DNA of 28,988 bases from Saccoglossus kowalevskii (taxonomy: Eukaryota; Hemichordata; Enteropneusta; Harrimaniidae): contig NW_003128863.1 in NCBI RefSeq assembly GCF_000003605.2, forward strand, positions 24,222 to 53,209, in the 5' to 3' direction. The position numbers and the translations under genes were made by a program. Below the pieces are notes generated by a model. The model saw nothing but the letters and a program-made list of their open reading frames with translations. It was not told where the DNA came from and made no database searches. Below are positions 10,090 to 20,100 of the stretch, piece after piece; the first letter of the stretch is position 1, and the number at the start of each line of letters is the position of its first letter.

Positions 10090-13000
10090 CTGTGCGCGTC
10101 AAGGGTATTTGAATGTCCCCTGTTAGGGCATTTCTGGTTGGATTTGACTGCGGCTTTTGCTGTACCTGGTCAATTCGACCATGGCGAGTCTAAATAACGA
10201 CAGTGCGCAACTCTAGAAGATGTGTAAAACTACTGCGCAGCCCAAGAAGGTGTCAGAGTTTTTTTGCTGGCTCAATTTGCTCTCAAATTTACTCCGGTTT
10301 TTCGCTGTAACTGGTCAATAGACCATGACGACTCCAAATAACGGTAGTGCGCAACTCTAGAGGACTTGGAAAACTACTGCGCAGCCCCAGAAGGTGCCAG
10401 AATTATTTTGACTGATCAATTTGGTTTCGAATTGGCGCCAGGGCTACCTTCCATTGTTCCCTTAGCGGTTCCTTTGTTCCCTGGCCCCTATTGTCCTTCA
10501 TTTGACCTCGTGACCTGGATGTGACCTCTGTGTGACCCTGTGACCTCTGTGCGCGCCTAGGGTATTTGAATGTCCCCTGTTATGTTATTTCTGGTCGGAT
10601 TTGACTCCGATTGTCACTGTACTCGGTCAACTCGATCATGGCGAGTCTAAATAACGCTAGTGCGCAACTATAGAGAACTTAGAAAACTATTGTGCAGCCC
10701 TGGAATGTGCCAGAATTTTTTTGCTGGCTCAATTGAGAGCAAATTGACGCCTTGGCTTCACTCACTGTTCCCTTGGCGTTTTTTTTTGTTCCCTGACTCT
10801 ATTCTTCGTCATTTGACCTCGTGACTCTGGTGTATCCTCGTGACCTCGATGTGATCTCTGTGTGCGCCTAGGGTATTTGAATGCACTCTGTTAGGTCATT
10901 TCTGGCCGGATTTGTTTTTGCTGTACCCGGTCAATTCGACCACGGCGAGTCTAAATAACGCTAGTGCGCATCTATATATGACTTTGAAAACTATTGCACA
11001 GCCCCAGAATGTGGCAGAATTATTTTGCCTGCTCATTTTTGTCTCAAATTGGCGCTAGGGCAGCCCTCCATTGTTCCCTTGGCGGTTCCTTTGTTCCCTG
11101 GCTTCTATTGTTCTTCATTTGACATCATGATCTTGATATGACCTCATGACCTCGATTTGACGCTGTGACCTCTGTGCGCGCCTAGGGTATTTGAATGTCC
11201 CCTGTAAATTCATTTCCCTTCCGATTTGACTCTGGTTTTCGCTGTACCCGGTCAATTCGACCATGGTGAGTCTAAATAACGCTAGTGCGCATCTATATAT
11301 GACTTTGAAAACTATTGCGCAGCCCCAGAATGTGCCAGAATTATTTTGACTGCTCAATTTGGTCTCGAATTGGCGCCAGGGCTACCTTCCATTGTTCCCT
11401 GAGCGGTTCCTTTGTTTCCTGGCCCTATTGTCTTTCATTTGACCTCGTGACCTGGATGTGACCTCTGTGTGACCCTGTGACCTCTGTGCGCGCCTAGGGT
11501 ATTTGAATGTCACCTGACTTTGAAAACTATTGCGCAGCCCCAGAATGTGCCAGAATTATTTTGCCTGCTCATTTTTGTCTCAAATTGGCGCTAGGGCAGC
11601 CCTCCATTATTCCGTTGGCGGTTCCTTTGTTCCCTGGCTTCTATTATTCTTCATTTGACCTCATAATCTTGATATGACCTCGATTTGACGTTGTGACCTC
11701 TGTGCGCGCCTAGGGTATTTGAATGTCCCCTGTAAGTTCATTTCTCTTCGGATTTAACTCGGGTTTTCGCTGTACATGGTCAATTCGACCATGATGAGTC
11801 TAAATAACGCTAGTACGCATCTATAGAGAACTTGGAAAATTACTGCGCAGCCCCAGAAGGTGCCAGTATTATTTTGCCTGCTCAATTTGGTCTCAAATTG
11901 GCGCCATGGCAGCCTTCCAATGATCCTTTAGCGATTTCTTTGTTCCCTCGCTGTTCTTCATTTGACCTCGTGAACTTGGTGTAACCTCGTTTTCTGATTT
12001 GACCTTGTGACCTCGATGTGACCTCTGTGTGCGCCTATAGTTTTTGAATGTTCATGTTAGCTCATTTTTGGTAGGATTTGACTCCGGTTTTTGCTGGACC
12101 CGGTCAATTCGACAGGGCTACCTTCCATTGTTCCCTTGGCAGTTCACCAAGGTAACAAGGTGTATTTGAATGTCACCTGTTATGTTATTTTTGGTGGTAT
12201 TTGACTCAAATTTTCGCTGTACTCGGTCAATTCGACTATGACGAGTCTAAATAACGCTAGTGCGCAACTATAGAGGACTTCGAAAACTACTGCACAGCCC
12301 CAGAATGTGCCAGAATTTTTTTGCTGGCTAAATTTAGTCTAAAATTGGCGCTAGGGCAGCCCTTGGCGGTTCTTTTGTTTCCTGGTCGCTATTTTCCTTC
12401 ATTTGACCTCGTGACATTGGTGTGACCTCGTTACCACGATTTGACCTTGCGACTTCGATGTGTCCTCTATGAGCGACTAGAGTACATGAATGTCCCCTGT
12501 TATGTTATTTCTGGTCTGATTTGACTCCGGTTTTTGCTGTACCCGGTCAATTCGACCACGGTGAGCCTAAATAACACTAGTGCGCATCTATAGATGACTT
12601 GGAAAACTACTGCGCAGCCACAGAAGGTGCCAGAATTATTTTGCATGCTCAATTTGGTCCCAAATTGGCGACAGGGCTACCTTCCATTGTTCCCTTGGCA
12701 GTTCCTTTGTTCCCTGGCCCTATTGTTCTTCATTTGAACTCGTGACCTTGGTGTGACCTCGTGGTCTCGATTTGACCCTACCACAATGTGACCTCCATGC
12801 GCGCCTAGGGTATTTGAATGTCCCCTGCCAGGTAATTTCTGGTCCGATTAGACTCCGGTTTTTGCTGTACCCGGTCAATTCGAACTGGCGAGTCTAAATA
12901 ACGCTAGTGCGCATCTACAGATGACTTGGAAAACTACTGCGCAGTCCCAGAAGATGCTAGAATTATTTTGCCAGCTCAATTTGGTGTCAAATTGGCGCAA

Positions 13001-13712
13001 GGGCTGCCTTCCATTGTTCCCTTGGCGGTTCCTTTGTTCCCTGGCTCATATTGTTCTTCATTTGACCTCGTGACCTTGATGTGACCTTGTGCGCACCTAG
13101 GGTATTTGAATTTCCCTTGTTATGTTATTTCTGATCGGATTTGACTCCAATTTTTGCAGTACACGGTCAACTCGACCACGGCGAGTCTAAATAACGCTAG
13201 TGCGCAACTGTAGAGAACTTATAAAACTACTGCGCAGCCCCAGAAGGTGCCAGAATTATTTAGCCAGCTCAATTTGGTGTCAAATTGGCGCAAGGGCTGC
13301 CTTCCATTGTTCCCTTGGCGGTTCCTTTGTTACCTGGCCCCTATTGTTCTTCATTTGACCTCGTGACCTTGAAGTGACCACGATGTGACCTTGTGACCTC
13401 GATGTGACCTCTGAGCGCCTAGGGTATTTGAATGTCCCTTGCTAGGTAATTTCTGGTCCAATTTGACTCCGTTTTTTGCTGTATCCGGTCATTTCGACAA
13501 TGGCGAGTCTAAATAACGCTAGTGCGCATCTATAGATGACTTGGAAAACTACTGCGCAGCCCCAGAAGGTGCCAGAATTATTTTACCTGCTCAATTTGGT
13601 CCTCAATGGGCGCCAGGACTACCTTCCATTGTTTTTTCAGCGGTTCATTTGTTCCCTGGCCCCTATTGTTCTTCATTTGACCTCGTGACCTCGATTTGAC
13701 CTTGTGACCTCG

Positions 13713-14247
13713 ATGTGACGTCTGTGCGCGATTATGGTGTTTGAATGTCCCTTGTTAGATCATTTGTTTAAGTTAGTTTTGAATCATATATCTTCATTTG
13801 ATCTCGTGACCTTGATGTGACCTCGATGTCACCCTGTGATCTTTGTGCGCGCCTAGGGTATTTAAATGTCCCCTGTTATGTTATTCCTGGTGGGATTTGA
13901 CTCCGATTGTCGCTGTACCCGGTCAATTCGACCACGGCAAGTCTAAATAACGCTAGTGCGCATCTATAAATGACTTATAAAACTACTGCACAGCCCCAGA
14001 ATGTGCCAGAATTTTTTTGATGGCTCAATTTGCTCTCAAATTGATGCCTGGGATGCCATCTATTGTTTCCTTGGCGGTTCCTTTGTTCCCTGGCCCCTAG
14101 TGTTCTTCATTTGACCTCGTGACTTTGATTTGACCTCGTGACCTCGATTTGACCTGGTGACCTCAATGTGACGTCTGTGCGCGATTATGGTGTTTGAATG
14201 TCCCTTGTTAGATCATTTGTTTAAGTTAGTTTTGAATCATATATCTT
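13713..14247 (+). repeat. Duplicated right border of the satellite
   Basis: An 82-bp stretch running from satellite sequence into non-satellite sequence (ending GTTTTGAATCATATATCTT) occurs identically at 13713-13794 and 14166-14247, 453 bp apart. The array edge was thus duplicated together with at least one monomer. Confidence 0.85.
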
Positions 14248-14250
14248 ATT

Positions 14251-14739
14251 TCATTCAACATCACACTGATTCAAGAGATAAATACACTGAAGATGATTTG
14301 GTGAATATGATTAGTTTTCTCATTAGCATATTTATACTATATGGTGGGCAAGTCTTCCAACAAGCTTTGGATATAAGTCTTCTCAATACTTTTGTAATTA
14401 TTACTAGAATTCGTTAGACCAGTAAAGTTTGGCTGAATCTCAGTGTTGTTATAAAAAAATTTGTATATTTAGAGTATGTAATAAGAATAGAGTATTAAAA
14501 TTAATGATGACATTGAACATTTGTATCTCATATTTTAAAGAATGCACACGATTCAACACACAACACTTATAAAGAGCCAATAATAAAGTCAATTAGTAGG
14601 GGAGGGTCATTTTTTTTTCATGCACCATTCAAGGGAGAGCGCAGCAAATTTCATGCAAATGTTTGTGAAGGGTCATATATTTTTATGTACGCGACACTGG
14701 CCTATCCCTCTGTACTTTCTGTCCAGTCCCTTAGTAGAT
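14251..14739. other. Unclassified sequence between satellite and element copy
   Basis: AT-rich DNA followed by a segment (14600-14735) with GGGAGGGTCAT and ACTTTCTGTCCAGTCC, the latter matching the complement of 7668-7690. It is probably repeat-derived; no gene is visible. Confidence 0.35.
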
Positions 14740-15425
14740 AAAATGCGAAAAGAATTTGGGGCCCACCATTGCCATAGCAACAGCCAAAAACCTGAGTTGT
14801 TAATACCATCGCGCCAAATTAAAAGGATTAAACACCTCAGACATACATTTGTAGCTCATACTACTCAGCTTGAGTGTGGGCACAAAAATACTTTCGGTAC
14901 AATGTATTTGAATTTTTGATATCTTGTTACATTATCGAGAAATTTGACCCCCAAATTGGGGTAACTGTTCACCAGGAAGGGTATTGTTACTTTTCTGTGA
15001 GTTTTGTTGCTGGGCTGCTTTGGTTCAAACTTGGCAAGCCAATCACACCTTCACTCTAGTTAGGTGGTAAAATCCTTAAAAAAAGACTGATTTTTAAATA
15101 CTTTCGCCTTAAATGTATTACCTTCTATCAGTAATAGCAGTTTCACATAGACGAGAGATCATGATCACTGGTGCCCACATTGTTACAATGCACAATGTAA
15201 TCCCAACGCAACTTTGAACTTTAAATGAACTGTAAATGCTGCGTTCAATCAAAGAATCTAGAAAAAAAATCGCAAAAGTTCTGAAGACTGGATGCTGTTT
15301 GAGAACTTCGTATGAGTGACCCTGTGTTAGTGATACACCGACGCTAGCTTCACGTCCTACCATTGTAACAGCTGAAAACATGGTCCTTTGAGCTTAGTGG
15401 ATCGCCAACCAGCCGACCGGCTCGT
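14740..15425 (-). mobile_element. Inverse copy of the hairpin-ended repeat element
   Basis: Read on the minus strand it starts near 15425 with GAGCCGGTCGGCTGG and CGATCCACT, the counterpart of the 17711 left end. It then follows the same order as 17950-18480: GCAGCATTTACAGTTCATT, AAAGTTGCGTTGGGATTAC, GTTACCCCAA, ACTCAAGCTGAGTAG read in order, and GCTATGGCAA. Homology fades beyond ~14740; the CA tract and right end of the 17.7-kb copy are not seen, so this copy is probably 3'-truncated. The 87-codon ORF at 15118-15381 lies inside it and is not convincing. Confidence 0.6.
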
Positions 15426-16339
15426 AGTTAATATGTCTTGGTTTCTGCTGTTCCGAAGATAGAACTATGTATGACAATAATATTTCACTCACTAAACATT
15501 ATTTCACTAAAATGAAGGATTAAATAGCTACTTGAAAAAGAAACATTTCTGTGTATAAACACTGAAAGGGTGTAAAAATCTGATTGAGCGCTATTTCAGC
15601 CAAAATCAGCTAGTAAGGCAATATAGGGATTATTTATGGCTATAGTGATGTATTCTGTTGTTGCAAAAAATATTTGGTTCACCCAAATGCCAGCATCATA
15701 CAGAATTCAAACAATTAATGCGAGCTTTATCAGAGAAATGTGTGTAAAAACGACAAGTTTTAAACCACCTAAATCAAATCTACTGAAAATTGAATCAGAC
15801 CACAAAACAACAAGATTGCATTTCACATTTTATCTTTTATATGTTTAGCAATGGAACTCGAAATGGACAGCCCTCAGGGAGTTTTCTGAATAAATATGGT
15901 ACCAAGCCAAAGTAAAAAAACATGTAAAAAGGGTGTTATTAGACGCATATACACATGTATAGTAATAAGTGTGAAAAAAGGAATCTCATGAATTTATGTT
16001 ACCTCAACTTGGAAACAGAATGATTTTAGTATGTAATAGTATATTTTAAGTTTCTGCACTTGAAAAGGGGTATAATTTCACCCCAAAAAAATGTGCTTAA
16101 AGGCTATTTTGAAAAGCTATACTTCAGCACGAGTACCAGGTCTGACTTGAAGTACCCCCCCCCCCCAGGGAACTACCTTGTACAGAATCGAAGTTGTAGA
16201 CTGTCCAAGCACAATCGTAGATTACGATTCCAACATGTCCGAGACAGATTTTAGGCAGCTAAATATTAAACTTTCTGTGGACAGGAACTGAAGTTTTCAG
16301 AAACTTGCATTAATATTATTAATCAGGAATCAGCACAGA
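15426..16339. other. Intergenic, nothing recognised
   Basis: AT-rich sequence with a C11-type homopolymer near 16156. The 70-codon and 64-codon plus-strand ORFs have no recognisable motif and end in low-complexity sequence. Confidence 0.45.
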
Positions 16340-16560
16340 CATGAATGAAAACAAAATGGCTTCCAGTTGGCCATTTTAGTTTGAATCTCAAAAACAAATT
16401 TACGTGCACCCAATTGTAACCCAATATGCATGATCATGACAAAGTTTGAATAAAATTGATCTGTCTATCTGTCAGACATTTCCGGACACATTTAAATACT
16501 TGAAATGGCCACTAGTCGACCATATTTGATCAAATTGTCATAAAAATTTACATGCATATG
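16340..16560 (+). repeat. GGCCAT-family repeat fragment
   Basis: Contains 'AACAAAATGGCTTCCAGTTGG', 'CCCAATATGCATGATCATGA', 'CAAAGTTTGAATAAAATTGA' and a second 'ATGGCCACTAGTCGACCAT'. These correspond to phrases of the 27240-27900 array, so this is a diverged partial copy. Confidence 0.6.
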
Positions 16561-16660
16561 CAAGTCATCATTGATAATTTTGTAAGTTTTTATTTTTTAA
16601 ACACTTTTTTTTTTTCCATAAAAACTTTAAATATGAATGACTTGCATGTATATGAATCAT
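16553..16660. repeat. Long imperfect inverted repeat
   Basis: The arm around 16553-16596 (ATATGCAAGTCAT ... GTAAGTTTTTAT) is largely complementary to 16618-16660 (ATAAAAACTTTAAAT ... ATGACTTGCATGTATAT), separated by a T-rich loop. It looks like two repeat ends meeting head to head and would form a hairpin about 40 bp long. Confidence 0.55.
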
Positions 16661-16961
16661 TACATAACAGTTTTTGAATGATTTACTGTGATCAATTTTT
16701 TATGTTTTTATGCAGGACGCAAACTTTTTTTAATATCAACCCCTGCATCTACCATATAATAGGACACAATATTCTATTTTTAGCAGTTCATAAATTTATT
16801 AATAAGAATGCTACATTACGTTTTCAGCAGTTCGTACATACATGTTTTCAAAATCACACGAATAATATAAATCTGATAGATATTTGCTTACATGAACTAA
16901 AAAAAAAATTAATAAATGACAACACAATTTCAGAAACAAAAGTTATATCTTAATAAACATT

Positions 16962-16967
16962 TTTATT
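16962..16967 (-). terminator. Candidate GAPVD1 poly(A) signal
   Basis: TTTATT on the plus strand is AATAAA on the minus strand, ~200 bp past the GAPVD1 stop codon. Assignment rests on position and orientation. Confidence 0.4.
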
Positions 16968-17169
16968 TAATAATCCTAGGTTAAATCAGGTGATTTTATC
17001 TAACCAATCACAGTACAGCTACCTGGTAATCACATGATTTCACCCACCAATCATAGAACTGCTTGATCATGTGATGAGCAATATTTAAATGTAATTATAT
17101 GTGATACTTAATTGAATTGTTTATAAATACTGTAAAGAACACTACACGGCAAAGTCACAAACAAACAAG

Positions 17170-20100
17170 TTACTTTCGTTCATCTATAGTTTTAATGAAT
17201 TCAACAGCCGCAGAAAATTGCATCCACCAATACTGCTCTTCCCCATTGAGTCTTTTCTCGTAAAAGCTATTGACGTATTGAATTGTAGATAGTAGACCTG
17301 GCGGATTAGCCTTGATAAGTACAAATACCAATACAGGAACAAAGTCATCAGCGCCAGGTACGGAATTATCATTGGCCATACTAAGCAGATTCATGATAGT
17401 TGAACAGCAGCGGATTACACACTGTAGTTTATCTTTTGGTGTCTGAAAGGAAAAGTACATGAATTGTTAATTGTTAAAAAAACGCCCCAATATAATTTCC
17501 AATGGTGGTGCCCTGATCAGTATGAAATTAACATGATCATACATTGTAAGAGTCTAGCTAAACATTTGTTCAAACATTAAGGCAGAGATGTGAATAGCTA
17601 TATACATACACTTCAGTGTAAATCCGGAAAACATCAATTAAAAATTTAAATCTGTGGTCTCAAAAACCCCTGGTTTCATGTAAGATATGTTGTAATCACA
17701 TACAAAAATAACAAGCCGGTAGGCTTGTTGGTGATCCACTCCGCTCAAAAACAAGCAACATGTTTTTGGCTGTTTCCCTGGTGTGACATAAACGTGAAGC
17801 TAATGTCTGTTTATAACTAAATGGGCCCCGTATACAAAACTCACAAAAACAATTCAGTCTTTAGAAGTCACTTAGTTTATTACTAGGACGTATTCTGCTC
17901 TTACATTTATTATTTTCAACCGTTTTGAGATAGTATTTTTTAGAATGAAGGCAGCATTTACAGTTCATTCAAAGTTCAAAGTTGCGTTGGGATTACGTTG
18001 ATACAGTGTAACAATGTCGGCACCGGTGATCTCCTACCAGTGTGCAACATAGCCAAAATAAAAAAGCATGGTCATTTGAACACTGCTATTACAAAACTGG
18101 TAGGAGGTAATACATTTGGGGTGAAAGTATTCAAAAATCAGTTTTTGGATATTGCAATGGCAGTGTTGGGCCAGGATTTTTTTTCCAATTAGTGACGGTA
18201 CGACTTACCTGTGAAGTATGAACAAAATCAGCCGAGCCAAAAAAATTACAGAGGAGATAAAAGCTGTTGCTGGTGAAAAGTTACCCCAACTTTAGGGTCA
18301 AATTTCTCAGTAATGAAAAAAGATATCAAAAATTCAAATAGTAACTTTGTGCCCACACTCAAGCTGAGTAGAATGAGCTAAAGTGTTTTATCCTAAATTT
18401 GTAGAAGATACATTTGGCACGAAGCTATCCAAAAATCAGTTTTTTGGCTTTTGCTATGGCAACAGTGGTCCCAAAAACAAATCTCAGATTTTTCCTAATA
18501 ACTAGGGTGAAGGTGTGACCTACCTGTCAAGTTTGGGAAAAATCAGCCAAGCCAAAAAAATCACAGAAGAAATCATATCATAGAAATCGTGAAAACACTG
18601 GAAATCACACACACACACACACACACGAAGCGACAAAAGTGCTTATAAGGGCAATCCTAGCGGAGCGGATCGCAATACTATCTGTACATGTAGGTGTGTG
18701 GGAAGGTACTATACTGGAATTATGTGAGAAGTATGTCTGTATCACATTAGCACACATATGCATGTTAGTATCATATAATCACATAGAAATGTTTGTATCA
18801 CATGAGCACATAGAAGTCTGTTTGTATCATGTGATCACATTAAAGTGTGTTAGCATCATGTGAGCACATAGAAGTATGTTAGTATCATGTGAGAACATAG
18901 AAGTATGTTAGTATCAAGTGAGCACATAAAGTATGTTAGTATCAAGTGAGCACATAGAAGTATGTTAGTATCAAGTGAGCACATAGAAGTATGTTAGTAT
19001 CATGTGAGAACATAGAAGTATGTTAGTATCAAGTGAGCACATAGAAGTATGTTAGTATCAAGTGAGCACATAGAAGTGTTTTAGAATCAAGTGAGCTCAT
19101 AGAAGTATGTTAGTATTATGTGAGCACATAGAAGTGTGTTAGTGACAAGTATTAATATCAGGGCTCATATCACTAAAGATCAAAATTATAGTGTTTTAAT
19201 TTCTTGAAACCAAATGTATGTAATAAAATTCTGGCCAAAAAAACACATGTTGGAGCCAGTTCAAACTCCTACAAAATAGATGTAAACAAAACGAATAAAT
19301 TTGTCAGGCTTTTTACCTTCAATATTCTCAGAAAAGCAGCCAGAGAGAGAGAGAGAGTTGTGCAGATCAACAGATCACTGGTACTTGCCAATAAACAAAG
19401 CTACACATACAAGTCTAACAGCTGGCGTATGCCCACACACACATCCAATTTCAGATAAAACTCTGTGACAATAGTCACCATATGATTTCAACACTGGTAG
19501 GCTAATTGGTGGTATGAGACCCATCATTTGAGCATATAGAACAAAAGTTTTCAATATACATGAGGCAAAGTACTCACTTTATATACATTAATGGTAAGTA
19601 ATTCTGCTTGTGCTGATGGCCAGGGGGCTTCTTTCCTATACTTCTCAGCCACCTGTAGTGCCCTGTGGCTGGCTGTCACAACCCTGGATAATCTTTTGAT
19701 GTGTTCATGAAGCACTCTAAAAAATAACAAAATTATTGTATTAGTACTTTAGTTTTATATGATTAATTCAGGATGGACTCAGGGTTTCAGTGGTATATCT
19801 TTTTTTTTATACATGTACATAATATATATCATAATGTGTATGTCTGTATAGTTTCTTAATTTGAATGTTTAATACACAGAGGGATACTTCCAGCACAATA
19901 CATTTACAAGAATAGCTGCTATTGTATACAGGTATACAAACCAGTTACAAGTTATGTTTCTTGTTACAACGACGGTACAAATAATCTGACTTGATATACT
20001 GTATTTGCTCTATTAGTAGTGCATGTATTTTATGTAAATAAGGTGTATATATAGTCAAAATAAATTCATATTAAAATGATCCAGCATACGATCAATGCAT

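Larger units (their letters stand above)
9683..14250 (+). repeat. Satellite array, monomers ~300-327 bp
   Basis: The anchor AAATAACG recurs at about 9746, 9890, 10191, 10335, 10648, 10952, 11273, 11801, 12248, 12568, 12895, 13188, 13510 and 13944. Typical spacing is 293-327 bp. Spacings of ~144 bp mark truncated monomers, and the larger gaps contain partial ones (~11510, ~12110). Each unit has the order: TGACCT cluster, GCGCGCCTAGGGTATTTGAA, a CGGTCAATTCGACCATGGCG block, the anchor, ACTACTGCGCAGCCCCAGAA, and TTCCATTGTTCCCTTGGCGG. The array is visibly more GC-rich than its flanks. ORFs inside (for example 11115-11357 minus) are not conserved between units and are not genes. Confidence 0.95.

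Noticed and set aside
11115-11357. 80-codon minus-strand ORF in the satellite.
   Set aside because: Monomers vary by indels and other units do not preserve it.
9683-14250. CRISPR-like interpretation of the regularly spaced repeats.
   Set aside because: The setting is an intron-bearing animal genome and whole monomers repeat, with no unique spacers between short repeats.
15118-15381. 87-codon minus-strand ORF.
   Set aside because: It lies wholly inside the inverse copy of the hairpin-ended repeat, and the other copy does not keep the frame.
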